From Ruminococcus sp. UBA3800 (lineage in GTDB: Bacteria > Bacillota > Clostridia > Oscillospirales > Ruminococcaceae): a DNA stretch of 12,299 bases. The notes under the pieces are model-generated. The model saw nothing but the letters and a program-made list of their open reading frames with translations. It searched no databases and had not been told where the DNA came from. The position numbers and the translations under genes were made by a program. Location: positions 1 to 12,299 of the forward strand of contig DFEO01000119.1 of NCBI GenBank assembly GCA_002368715.1, given 5' to 3'. Shown one piece after another: positions 5,664-12,299 of this stretch (positions are counted from its first letter, which is position 1; each line of letters starts with the position of its first letter).

Positions 5664-7157
5664 TTATTCCCGTCCAAGTCCGACGGTCGCATCGACAGCC
5701 TTTTTCCAGCCGTCAAGCAGCTCTCTCCTTCTGGTCCTGCTCATCGAAGGAGAGAACTCACGAAAGTCCACGCAAAGCGCAGCCAGCTCGTCAGCGCTGC
5801 CCCAGAAGCCCGATCCGAGCCCAGCCAGAAAAGCCGCACCAAGAGCCGTCGATTCGATATTGGACGGTCTTATCAGCGGTCTGCCCAGGATATCCGCCTG
5901 AAATTCCATAAGGAAGTCGTTCTGTGAAGCACCGCCGTCGACCTTTATGCGGCCCAGCTTTCCGGTGTCCTGCTCCATTGCGGCAAGCACGTCTGCGGTC
6001 TGATAAGCTATCGACTCCAGCGCCGCCCTGATGATATGGGCACGGCCTGTTCCCCTTGTCAGCCCGACTATCGTTCCCCTCGCATCAGGCTCCCAGTAGG
6101 GCGTTCCCAGCCCCACAAAGGCAGGCACAAAATAAACTCCGCCGTTTTCATCAATGCTCCTTGCGGCCGCCTCGGTCTCCTCGGCGCTCTTTACCACCTG
6201 AAGCTCGTCCCTCAGCCATTTGACCACAGCCCCCGAAACGAAGACCGAGCCCTCCAGCGCATAGGTCACTCTGCCGCCGATGCTCCAGGCGACCGTTGAA
6301 AGCAGCCCGTTTTTGCTCTCGACAGGCCTGCTGCCCGTGTTCATTAGCAAAAAGCCGCCCGTTCCGTAGGTGTTCTTTACATCGCCCTCGTGCAGACAGC
6401 ACTGACCGAACAGAGCCGCCTGCTGGTCTCCGGCGCAGCCTGTTATAGGTATCTCGCAGCCGAATATATCCTTATCTGTCACACCGAAATCTCCCGAGCA
6501 GTCCCTGACCTCGGGAAGGATCTTGTCGGGTATATCCAGAAGACCCAGTATCTCCTTGTCCCAGCTCATCGTGTGTATATTGAAAAGCATAGTCCTGCAG
6601 GCGTTTGAAACGTCCGTTGCATGGACCCTTCCGCCTGTCAGGTTCCAGATGAGCCAGCAATCGACAGTTCCGAAAAGAAGCTCGCCTTTCTCGGCTCTCT
6701 CCCTGACGCCGCTTACATTGTCGAGTATCCACTTTATTTTTGTGGCCGAAAAATACGGGTCGATAAGAAGGCCTGTCTTGTCCTTGAAAAACTTTGAAAG
6801 CCCCTGATCCTCCAGCCTTGCACAGATGTCGGCCGTGCGCCTGCACTGCCAGACGATAGCGTTATAAACAGGCTTGCCCGTGGCCTTGTCCCAGATAACG
6901 GTAGTCTCACGCTGGTTGGCTATGCCTATCGCAGATATCTCCTCGGGAGATATCCCGGCCTGCTCGAGAGCCTCCTTTGCGGACTCCAGCTGGGAGGACA
7001 GGATGTCCATAGGGTCGTGCTCGACATAGGCGCCCTTTGGAAAGATCTGCCTGAATTCCTTTTGTGCGACAGCGATCTTCTCGGCTCTGCTGCCGAAGAC
7101 GACCGCCCTTGAGGATGTGGTGCCCTGGTCAAGGGCAAGGATATATTTTTTGCTCAT
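5664..7157 (-). CDS. glpK: Glycerol kinase
   Basis: 497-residue FGGY-family kinase that converts glycerol and ATP to glycerol-3-phosphate in the cytoplasm, feeding phospholipid synthesis or glycolysis. Residues 10-17 (DQGTTSSR) form the phosphate-binding loop; N81-Q-R-E-T and W103-Q-C-R-R are substrate-site segments; D244 in '[10 protein letters not shown]' is the catalytic base; '[18 protein letters not shown]' (408-424) is the second FGGY signature. The length is typical. In many PTS-regulated Gram-positive enzymes a His in a YHF motif is phosphorylated by HPr; here the matching segment is K229-D230-I231, so that control appears absent. No glycerol facilitator or glycerol-3-phosphate dehydrogenase gene is nearby. 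The ATG at 7157 has AAGGAGG upstream. It is the first gene of a two-gene operon with rnz. Confidence 0.97.
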   Translation of the reverse strand: MSKKYILALDQGTTSSRAVVFGSRAEKIAVAQKEFRQIFPKGAYVEHDPMDILSSQLESAKEALEQAGISPEEISAIGIANQRETTVIWDKATGKPVYNAIVWQCRRTADICARLEDQGLSKFFKDKTGLLIDPYFSATKIKWILDNVSGVRERAEKGELLFGTVDCWLIWNLTGGRVHATDVSNACRTMLFNIHTMSWDKEILGLLDIPDKILPEVRDCSGDFGVTDKDIFGCEIPITGCAGDQQAALFGQCCLHEGDVKNTYGTGGFLLMNTGSRPVESKNGLLSTVAWSIGGRVTYALEGSVFVSGAVVKWLRDELQVVKSAEETEAAARSIDENGGVYFVPAFVGLGTPYWEPDARGTIVGLTRGTGRAHIIRAALESIAYQTADVLAAMEQDTGKLGRIKVDGGASQNDFLMEFQADILGRPLIRPSNIESTALGAAFLAGLGSGFWGSADELAALCVDFREFSPSMSRTRRRELLDGWKKAVDATVGLGRE

Positions 7158-7197
7158 AGTCTCTCCTCCTTCGGCTATATAATAAGCTCACAACTAT

Positions 7198-7226
7198 ATC
7201 ATACCACAAATCCCCCACCATTTCAA
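7198..7226 (-). promoter_or_regulatory. Promoter of the glpK-rnz operon
   Basis: On the minus strand, TTGAAA (7221-7226), a 17-bp spacer and TATGAT (7198-7203) with a TGn extended -10. The leader is ~35 nt. No inverted-repeat operator is evident within it. Confidence 0.8.
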
Positions 7227-7228
7227 CC

Positions 7229-7444
7229 CCAGGGGCGGTGCTCGCCGCACGGCTTTACCCCTGGCGGATGTTTTCGGCTTTGTTGTTAAACGTGCCTTTG
7301 CTCTATTTCCCAAGGTTCACGCAGTGTGCAACTGAAAAGCCCCCGCAAAGCCTACCCCCTCCCCTCCGGGGAGGGCAGGGGCATTTTACTAGCCAGCACG
7401 CCCCAGGATGGGTGGGGGAATTGGGTGCAGGGGCACGCCCCTGC
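7229..7444. repeat. GC-rich hairpin-dense intergenic element
   Basis: This stretch lies between the diverging glpK and ZIP promoters and holds no convincing gene. It contains three clear inverted repeats: CCAGGGG/CCCCTGG (7229-7235 with 7258-7264, loop 22), CCCTCCCC/GGGGAGGG (7357-7364 with 7368-7375, loop 3) and GCAGGGGC/GCCCCTGC (7427-7434 with 7437-7444, loop 2). GCACGCCCC occurs twice (7396-7404 and 7433-7441). G- and C-runs dominate, unlike the rest of the window. It has the look of a dispersed intergenic repeat; I cannot test copy number from one window. Confidence 0.5.
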
Positions 7445-7447
7445 CTG

Positions 7448-7476
7448 TTGACATTTCCGGCGGTTTTGAGTATAAT
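7448..7476 (+). promoter_or_regulatory. Consensus promoter of the ZIP transporter gene
   Basis: TTGACA (7448-7453), a 17-bp spacer, TATAAT (7471-7476): exact matches to the sigma-A consensus. The -35 begins 3 bp after the GCAGGGGC/GCCCCTGC palindrome. Confidence 0.85.
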
Positions 7477-7486
7477 ATAGTTAGCT

Positions 7487-7512
7487 GGTGTTAACTGCCT
7501 GTCCGCAGCACC
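7487..7512 (+). promoter_or_regulatory. Small leader hairpin before the ZIP gene
   Basis: GGTG-(TTAA bulge)-CTGC, 6-nt loop, GCAG-CACC: an 8-bp stem with one bulge in the ~57-nt leader, ending 14 bp before the ribosome binding site. It could affect translation or RNA stability; it is too small to assign to a known riboswitch. Confidence 0.25.
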
Positions 7513-7540
7513 GATCATATTACAATGGAGGGAGATACTT

Positions 7541-8323
7541 ATGGATACACAAACGCTTATCGGGATAACCATACCGTTTATCGGAACGACTCTTGGCTCG
7601 GGTTGTGTGTTTTTTATGAAAAACAGTATAAGCCTTACCGCAAGAAGGATACTTCTGGGGTTTGCAGGCGGTGTTATGGTGGCAGCCTCAGTGTGGAGCC
7701 TGCTCATCCCTGCGATAGAAAAAAGCTCGCATATGGGACGCTTTGCTTTCGTGCCGGCGGCTGTGGGCTTTCTTCTGGGGATATTCTTCTTGCTGCTGCT
7801 CGATACTGTCACTCCGCATCTTCACATAAACGCCTCCTCTCCCGAGGGGATCAAAAGCCGCCTTTCCCCGACGACTATGCTGCTGCTAGCAGTCACGCTC
7901 CATAACATACCCGAGGGTATGGCAGTGGGTGTCGTTTATGCAGGCTGGCTTTCGGGCGACCCTATGATAACCTCGGCAGGAGCTTTTGCGCTGGCGCTTG
8001 GAATAGCTATACAGAACTTCCCCGAGGGCGCTATAATCTCGATGCCGCTTTGCTCTCAGGGTATGAGCAAAAAGCGTGCCTTTGCAGGCGGAACGCTTTC
8101 AGGAGCGGTCGAGCCTGTGAGCGCTGTCGTAACGATACTTCTTTCAAGCCTTGTCATCCCTGTTCTGCCTTATCTTCTCAGCTTTGCGGCAGGAGCTATG
8201 ATATATGTGGTGGTCGAGGAGCTCGTTCCCGAGATGAGCGAGGAGCCCCATTCAAATCTGGGGACTATATTTTTTGCAGTGGGCTTTGTTGTTATGATGA
8301 GCCTTGACTGTGCGCTGGGATAG
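7541..8323 (+). CDS. ZIP-family divalent metal transporter
   Basis: 260-residue inner-membrane protein that moves zinc or a similar divalent cation into the cytoplasm. About eight hydrophobic helices are visible. The binuclear metal site in the fourth and fifth core helices is intact: H121-N-I-P-E125-G and Q158-N159-F-P-E162-G, with E226-E227-L in the next helix. The helix 3-4 linker carries a short His-containing stretch (H93-L-H95). This pattern matches the GufA/ZupT branch rather than eukaryotic long-loop ZIPs. The ATG at 7541 has GGAGGGAG six bases upstream. It has its own consensus promoter. The gene ends 3 bp before the -35 of the next gene with no terminator, so read-through into the HMA gene is likely. 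The exact metal cannot be told from sequence. Confidence 0.93.
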   Translation: MDTQTLIGITIPFIGTTLGSGCVFFMKNSISLTARRILLGFAGGVMVAASVWSLLIPAIEKSSHMGRFAFVPAAVGFLLGIFFLLLLDTVTPHLHINASSPEGIKSRLSPTTMLLLAVTLHNIPEGMAVGVVYAGWLSGDPMITSAGAFALALGIAIQNFPEGAIISMPLCSQGMSKKRAFAGGTLSGAVEPVSAVVTILLSSLVIPVLPYLLSFAAGAMIYVVVEELVPEMSEEPHSNLGTIFFAVGFVVMMSLDCALG

Positions 8324-8326
8324 CTG

Positions 8327-8355
8327 TTGACTTTGGCGTGCTGCTGTGATATAAT
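8327..8355 (+). promoter_or_regulatory. Promoter of the HMA protein gene
   Basis: TTGACT (8327-8332), a 17-bp spacer, TATAAT (8350-8355) with a TGn extended -10. It begins 3 bp after the ZIP stop codon. Transcription would start near 8362, just before the ribosome binding site. Confidence 0.8.
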
Positions 8356-8384
8356 GGGATAAAGCACAGGAAAGGATGATAATA

Positions 8385-8606
8385 ATGATAAAGACCACGC
8401 TGAAGATCGAGGGAATGAAATGCAAGATGTGCGAGGCGCACGTCAATGATATGATAAAGCAAAGCTTTGACGTGAAAAAGGTAAGATCCTCGGCTAAGGA
8501 CGGCGAAACTGTGGTCGTGAGCGAAAAAGCGCTCGATGCCGAGAAGCTCGGCTCGCAGATAGAAGAGCTTGGGTTTAAGCTGGTGTCGGTGAGCAGCGAA
8601 GGATAA
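8385..8606 (+). CDS. Small HMA-domain metal-binding protein (CopZ-like)
   Basis: 73-residue soluble protein made of one heavy-metal-associated domain, the fold of copper chaperones and of the N-termini of P-type metal ATPases. The metal site is G10-M11-K-C13-K-M-C16, and the beta-alpha-beta-beta-alpha-beta order is visible, ending in 'LGFKLVSV'. The family binds Cu(I) mostly, sometimes zinc or mercury; no copper ATPase or CsoR-type repressor is in the window, so its partner is unknown. I chose the ATG at 8385 over the one at 8376 because the AGGAAAGG ribosome binding site ends at 8375, which would leave no spacing for the earlier start. It sits directly after the ZIP gene, suggesting a shared metal-handling role, and is closed by a strong terminator. 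Confidence 0.88.
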   Translation: MIKTTLKIEGMKCKMCEAHVNDMIKQSFDVKKVRSSAKDGETVVVSEKALDAEKLGSQIEELGFKLVSVSSEG

Positions 8607-8612
8607 AAACGG

Positions 8613-8644
8613 GCGGTATGCAGGATGAGCATACCGCTTTTTTT
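8613..8644 (+). terminator. Terminator after the HMA protein gene
   Basis: GCGGTATGC (8613-8621) and GCATACCGC (8629-8637) form a 9-bp perfect stem with a 7-nt loop, followed by seven T's. A classical rho-independent terminator 7 bp after the stop. Confidence 0.95.
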
Positions 8645-8666
8645 GCGGATAAAAAGGGAAAAGGGA

Positions 8667-8695
8667 TTTACAAGCGGGAAAGTTTGTGGTATAAT
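8667..8695 (+). promoter_or_regulatory. Promoter of the GNAT-thioesterase unit
   Basis: TTTACA (8667-8672), a 17-bp spacer, TATAAT (8690-8695) with a TGn extended -10. The leader is only ~28 nt. Confidence 0.8.
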
Positions 8696-8729
8696 CAATG
8701 GGAACGAATGCTAAATGGAGGGAACGGGA

Positions 8730-9335
8730 TTGCACGATCTTGATTATTATTTTTATCATTTTCCCGTGCTGGAGACCGAGCGTCTTATTCTGAGAGAGAA
8801 AACTCCCGAGGACGCAGAAAGCATGAAGACCTATACCGCAGATGAGGAGCTCTACCGTTATTGGGGAAGACATATGACAAAGGGAGAGCGTGAACCTCTG
8901 CTGGCTTTCAAGGCTAAGGAGAAGCGCCGCAAAAACGGCCGAAACGATCACATAAGCTGGGGGATAGAGCTGAAGCTCAACAGACGCATCGTCGGAGAAG
9001 TGAACCTGTTCGATATAAAAAACGAGCGTCAGGCTATGATAGGCTACCGCATATCAAGGTCTTTCCAGGGGATGGGCTTTGTGACCGAGGCGCTTAGACG
9101 GGTGATAAGGTTCTGCTTTGAGGATACGAATATACAGCGCATAGAGGCCGAGGTGATGGTAAAGAACATCCCGTCGAACAGGGTGCTGGAAAAATGCGGA
9201 TTTACCTGTGAGGGAACGAAGCGCCAGGCAAAGTTTGTAAACACCTATGCGGATTTTAACATATACGGCCTGTTAAAAAGCGATATCCTTGGCAGCCAGT
9301 TCTGCACCAACGACAATACATCAGCGGGAGAGTGA
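8730..9335 (+). CDS. GNAT-family N-acetyltransferase (RimJ/RimL type)
   Basis: 201-residue cytoplasmic acetyltransferase using acetyl-CoA; the RimJ/RimL-like branch modifies protein N-termini, amino acids or small amines, and the substrate here is unknown. The fold begins with 'TERLILRE' (16-23). The acetyl-CoA-binding motif A is R-S-F-Q-G-M-G-F-V-T-E-A-L (110-122), followed by 'NIPSNRVLEKCGF' (146-158), the family's motif B. I chose TTG at 8730 as the start because GGAGGGA (8717-8723) sits six bases upstream; the in-frame ATG at 8715 overlaps that ribosome binding site and so cannot use it. The stop is 6 bp before the thioesterase ATG, whose ribosome binding site lies inside this gene, so the two are coupled. 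Confidence 0.88.
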   Translation: MHDLDYYFYHFPVLETERLILREKTPEDAESMKTYTADEELYRYWGRHMTKGEREPLLAFKAKEKRRKNGRNDHISWGIELKLNRRIVGEVNLFDIKNERQAMIGYRISRSFQGMGFVTEALRRVIRFCFEDTNIQRIEAEVMVKNIPSNRVLEKCGFTCEGTKRQAKFVNTYADFNIYGLLKSDILGSQFCTNDNTSAGE

Positions 9336-9341
9336 CGCCAT

Positions 9342-9788
9342 ATGCAGATAAAGCCTTACCGCCGCAAGGCATATTATTATGAGACCGACAGAATGGATAT
9401 CATCCACCACTCGAACTATGTGAGGTGGCTGGAGGAAACAAGGGTAGACCTGCTCGAGCAGGTGGGGCTGCCGTTTTCGGAGATAGAAAAAAGAGGGCTC
9501 GTTTCACCGGTACTGTCGGTGGAAACAAATTACAAATTCCCTGTCCGCTTCGGTGATGAGTTTGAGGTCAGGGCCACACTCACCGAGTGGAGCGGCTGTA
9601 AGTATGCCCTTGAATATGAGATAACGAACGTTACCACGGGTCAGCTTGCCTGTCTTGCAAAGACAAGGCACTGCTTCACCGACACATCGCTGAGACCTGT
9701 AAGGCTCAAAAAAAATCACCCCGACATTTACGAGAAGTTTTCACAGATGATGATCCCTGCTGCGGCCGACGATCAGGGCGATACTTAA
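9342..9788 (+). CDS. Hotdog-fold acyl-CoA thioesterase (4HBT/YbgC-like)
   Basis: 148-residue enzyme of the 4-hydroxybenzoyl-CoA thioesterase superfamily, which hydrolyses acyl-CoA thioesters in the cytoplasm. The segment T15-D16-R-M-D-I-I-H-H23-S-N25-Y26 matches the DxxGxxxxxxY-type active-site loop before the long central helix (V27-G42); D16 is the expected catalytic residue. 'SVETNYKFPVRFGDEFEV' (59-76) and the 'HCFTDTSLRPVRL' strand end complete the fold. The ATG at 9342 has GGGAG upstream within the preceding gene. It is the second gene of a two-gene unit with the acetyltransferase, which also uses an acyl-CoA, but a shared pathway is only inferred. The acyl substrate is unknown. It ends in a strong bidirectional terminator. 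Confidence 0.88.
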   Translation: MQIKPYRRKAYYYETDRMDIIHHSNYVRWLEETRVDLLEQVGLPFSEIEKRGLVSPVLSVETNYKFPVRFGDEFEVRATLTEWSGCKYALEYEITNVTTGQLACLAKTRHCFTDTSLRPVRLKKNHPDIYEKFSQMMIPAAADDQGDT

Positions 9789-9805
9789 AAAAGCATAAGA
9801 CATAT

Positions 9806-9841
9806 AAAGCAGCACGCCGACAATATCCGGCGTGCTGCTTT
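9806..9841. terminator. Bidirectional terminator between converging genes
   Basis: A 14-bp perfect stem (AAAGCAGCACGCCG at 9806-9819, CGGCGTGCTGCTTT at 9828-9841) with an 8-nt loop. T-rich runs follow on the plus strand (TTTGTTTAT) and on the minus strand (TTTATATG, then TTTTTT further on). It closes the thioesterase unit and the large minus-strand gene. Confidence 0.92.
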
Positions 9842-9871
9842 GTTTATCCTTTAAAAAGATTTGTTCACTCT

Positions 9872-12007
9872 TCAATAATAGTAGTCCTCCAGCTGCTCCC
9901 ACATATTTATGTGGACAGCATCGGCAGCACGAGCCACATTCTGGAGCCTCTTTGCGCTGACACGGTTTGTAAAGCAAATGAGAACATAGGGATGCTCCGC
10001 CTCAACAACGCTGGTGTCGTGGTGGTATTCTTCTGTCCAGCCGCACTTTGAGAACACACGGTATTTATCGCCTATGCCGACACGGAAGTTGCTCGCACAC
10101 GAATGTGAAAAACCGTACCTTATAAAGTCGGCATATCTTCCGTGATAGATGTAGTCATACATCTGTATCCATTCCTTTGCGGAATCACAGGCGCAGATGC
10201 TGCCCCAGCGGTTTGACCAGCTGACCGAGGTGCGGCAGCCTATGGAAGACAGATAATCGTTATAGCCGTCTATTCCGAAACGGCGCTGAAGCATAAAATA
10301 TCCGACATTATCGCTGTGATCGAAGATCGTCTGCATTATCTCCTTGATAGTCCACTTTGACCCGAAGGGATAGGTGTTGATAATACTCGATCCGCCGTGA
10401 GCGTCTTGAGTCGTATAGGTCATGTCCTCGTCCATCGAAGGATAGCCGTCCTCCATCTCTTTAAGACAGTAGAGCATATACGGCATCTTTACCGTGCTGG
10501 CTGTTCCCATATAGGTGTTGCCGTTTTTCGAGATCATAATGCCGCTGTCAAGGTCGAGCAGGATAAAGCTGCAGGTGCCGCCCAGACAGGAAAGCTGATA
10601 GTCAAGATTGTATTCAAGGCTCGACGGCAGGTAATAGCCCTGACCGTTTACCACCTTGAGATAATTCGTGTTATAATAGCTGTCGATGATATCGTCGTAG
10701 CTCCTGTTTGCAAAAACATAGACCTTGACTCCGGACGAGAATAAACCGGTGGCCTTTATCTTCCCGTCGATAGATTCGCTTACAGCTCTCACCTTGACGC
10801 AGGCTCTTTTGCCAACAGGTATCTTTGTGGTAGAGAAGCTCGACTTTGTCTTGTCGGCCGAGCCGATATAAACGGGGTCGGTCCCGTCTCTGTCGGTGTA
10901 GAATATCTGATAGGACGCAGCACCTGCGACCTTTTTCCATGAAACGGTGACCCGGTTGAGCCTTGTCTTTGCGCTGACTCCCGTCACACGGTCGGGAGAT
11001 GCCACCGTCTTGAGAACGGTCGCCTGCCCCTCATAGGTCAGGTCTGACCACGAGGTCTGCTTAACTGCTCTGACAGCATAGGCTTCCTTTGCGGCAGGCG
11101 TTGAAACGGCATTATAATAAAGGTTCTTGGTCTTTGCTATCACTTCAAAATGCTTTGAGTCCTTATTATACTTATAGACCCAGTAGACCGTAGCCCCTGG
11201 AGAATGCTTCCACACAAGGCGATAGCTCTTGTTTGTAGCCTTGACCTCTCTCAGGCCTGCTACCTTTGCAGGGTCGGTGGAGGCATTTGCCATAGCCCAG
11301 CCGCCGGAATACTGTACACCGTCTATCGACTTATACGCTCTCAGGCGCATCTTTACCGTTGTGCCCGAAGGCAGCCCCATATAAGCATATGTATTCTTCC
11401 CTGCCGATATGTTCTTTGTTCCGGTCCAGGCTTTTTTTGAAGTGTCATAATACTGCATCTGATATCCCGACACATCGTCTGCGGCATCCCAGCGCATAGC
11501 CACACCTGTTGCAGAAGCATTGTATATAGCAAAGCCCGTCGGAGTATCGGCTGCCTTGACTATTATCTCAAAGGTGCCCTTTATCTTTCCTGTATAGTTA
11601 TTGAATCCCCGAACGATGAACGAGCCTGTGCCTGCACTTTTATTATTCTGATAGGTTATAGTGTAGTCTTCGTTCTTGACAAGGGTCTTTCCATCGACTG
11701 TCACAGTTACCTCGGGCTTTATCGAGCTGCCCGTATAATAATGCTGCTTCTGGTATACAAGGCTTGCGCCCGAGATGTCTATGACCTGCTCCTGCGGATC
11801 TTCATCCGAAGGCTCGGGATCTTCGCCGCCTTCTTCCTCTTCATCTTCCAAAGGCGCATTTCTCAGCACACTGCCGGCAGCATCTTCTTTGTTTTCCACA
11901 GTCTGTGAAACCTCTTCGCTGATGCTTTGCTCTGCCGATACCGGCAAAGCCGAAGCTGCAAGCATACAAAAGACGCAGACAAGCGCCGTTAATCTTCTTA
12001 TCTTCAT
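9872..12007 (-). CDS. Secreted multidomain protein with class A beta-lactamase-type serine hydrolase domain
   Basis: 711 residues. Residues 1-25 are a signal peptide (cleavage after PVSA). Residues ~26-75 are a low-complexity acidic linker rich in Glu, Asp and Pro. Residues ~76-150 form an Ig-like domain of the type common in clostridial surface proteins ('YTG..IKPEV.V', 'DYTITYQNN', 'NYTG.IKGTFEI'). Residues ~155-245, ~247-335 and ~338-432 are three fibronectin-III-like domains. Residues ~470-700 are a penicillin-binding/beta-lactamase fold: S504-T-V-K507 (SxxK), S565-D566-N567 (SDN) and K654-C655-G656 in place of KTG. The class A ExxLN loop is not visible, so a penicillinase role is unlikely; a peptidoglycan-acting or degenerate hydrolase outside the cell fits better (inference). 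There is no anchor helix or LPxTG. The ATG at 12007 has AGGAGGG five bases upstream. It is monocistronic. Confidence 0.9.
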   Translation of the reverse strand: MKIRRLTALVCVFCMLAASALPVSAEQSISEEVSQTVENKEDAAGSVLRNAPLEDEEEEGGEDPEPSDEDPQEQVIDISGASLVYQKQHYYTGSSIKPEVTVTVDGKTLVKNEDYTITYQNNKSAGTGSFIVRGFNNYTGKIKGTFEIIVKAADTPTGFAIYNASATGVAMRWDAADDVSGYQMQYYDTSKKAWTGTKNISAGKNTYAYMGLPSGTTVKMRLRAYKSIDGVQYSGGWAMANASTDPAKVAGLREVKATNKSYRLVWKHSPGATVYWVYKYNKDSKHFEVIAKTKNLYYNAVSTPAAKEAYAVRAVKQTSWSDLTYEGQATVLKTVASPDRVTGVSAKTRLNRVTVSWKKVAGAASYQIFYTDRDGTDPVYIGSADKTKSSFSTTKIPVGKRACVKVRAVSESIDGKIKATGLFSSGVKVYVFANRSYDDIIDSYYNTNYLKVVNGQGYYLPSSLEYNLDYQLSCLGGTCSFILLDLDSGIMISKNGNTYMGTASTVKMPYMLYCLKEMEDGYPSMDEDMTYTTQDAHGGSSIINTYPFGSKWTIKEIMQTIFDHSDNVGYFMLQRRFGIDGYNDYLSSIGCRTSVSWSNRWGSICACDSAKEWIQMYDYIYHGRYADFIRYGFSHSCASNFRVGIGDKYRVFSKCGWTEEYHHDTSVVEAEHPYVLICFTNRVSAKRLQNVARAADAVHINMWEQLEDYYY

Positions 12008-12099
12008 TTTGACCCTCCTGTAAAAACTCCCGTTTGAGTGTCATTATCATATTCTACGTTTATCCGCCGCACCTGATGACCGCAGGATAATGCAGTTAT

Positions 12100-12128
12100 A
12101 TTATATCAATAATTTAACCCGTTTTCAA
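12100..12128 (-). promoter_or_regulatory. Promoter of the secreted serine-hydrolase gene
   Basis: On the minus strand, TTGAAA (12123-12128), a 17-bp spacer and TATAAT (12100-12105) with a TGn extended -10. The leader is ~85 nt. Confidence 0.8.
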
Positions 12129-12239
12129 TGCACATTTTTGACGATTTTTCACAAAGGTTTTTGTCGAATCGGTGATTTTGTTTGAACTTTTTACAGAAAA
12201 GCGTGCGGCTTCGGGATCGTGATAAGCTGTTTCCGGGAT

Positions 12240-12259
12240 CTGTAAAGGTGCTGTAAAGG
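12240..12259. promoter_or_regulatory. Tandem CTGTAAAGG direct repeat, response-regulator site candidate
   Basis: CTGTAAAGG occurs at 12240-12248 and 12251-12259, one helical turn (11 bp) apart. On the minus strand this reads TTTACA-N5-TTTACA, the layout of PhoP-type boxes bound by OmpR-family response regulators in Gram-positives. It lies ~112 bp upstream of the -35 of the secreted hydrolase gene, and may equally serve a gene beyond the right edge. The rest of 12129-12299 shows no gene I can support. Confidence 0.4.
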
Positions 12260-12299
12260 ACATGATGTTATTATAAAAGCCGCCTGCACATATATGCAC

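Noticed and set aside
7355..7444. CRISPR-like or tandem repeat array
   Set aside because: The repeated words are only 8-9 bp, mostly inverted rather than direct, and no regular spacing is present.
7303..7812. 169-residue minus-strand open frame across the ZIP gene start
   Set aside because: It overlaps the ZIP promoter, leader and coding start, and its product is low-complexity with no family resemblance.
9872..11100. Beta-lactamase resistance gene
   Set aside because: KCG replaces KTG, the class A ExxLN loop is not visible, and the domain is fused to wall-type Ig and fibronectin-III-like modules.
12114..12299. 61-residue minus-strand open frame at the right edge
   Set aside because: It covers the TTGAAA element of the secreted-hydrolase promoter and the direct repeat, has no recognisable motif, and its start is at the window edge.

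Overview
The window reads as a chromosomal segment of a Gram-positive, endospore-forming-lineage Clostridia, most likely a Ruminococcus-like member of the Oscillospiraceae (inference). The reasons are a SpoVT orthologue with a sigma-G-type promoter, strong GGAGG ribosome binding sites, heavy use of ATA for Ile, and near-consensus vegetative promoters with 17-bp spacers. I see no phage, IS element, CRISPR array, rRNA or tRNA.

Left part (1-2280): the 3' end of an unrecognised gene is followed by a 49-residue rubredoxin and a terminator. Facing them on the minus strand is an AT-rich gene for a secreted, single-membrane-span protein of unknown role, driven by a perfect TTGACA-17-TATAAT promoter. 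Diverging from it is spoVT, preceded by a textbook sigma-G/sigma-F promoter and followed by a hairpin terminator.

Middle part (2280-7230, all minus strand): a seven-helix membrane protein with a degenerate GGDEF and an intact EAL domain (cyclic-di-GMP phosphodiesterase) has its own consensus promoter, bracketed by two AAACGTTT palindromes. Upstream of it lies a two-gene operon, glpK (glycerol kinase) then rnz (RNase Z, tRNA 3' processing), ending in a strong terminator.

Right part (7230-12299): a GC-rich, hairpin-dense intergenic stretch leads into four plus-strand genes in three promoter units: a ZIP metal transporter, a small HMA metal-binding protein, and a GNAT acetyltransferase coupled to a hotdog-fold acyl-CoA thioesterase. 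A bidirectional terminator separates these from a large minus-strand gene for a secreted protein with an Ig-like domain, three fibronectin-III-like domains and a C-terminal class A beta-lactamase-type serine hydrolase domain.

No wholly new system stands out. The observations most worth following are regulatory: the sigma-G promoter of spoVT, the paired palindromes at the phosphodiesterase promoter, a shared leader motif behind two minus-strand promoters, and a TTTACA-N5-TTTACA direct repeat near the right edge.
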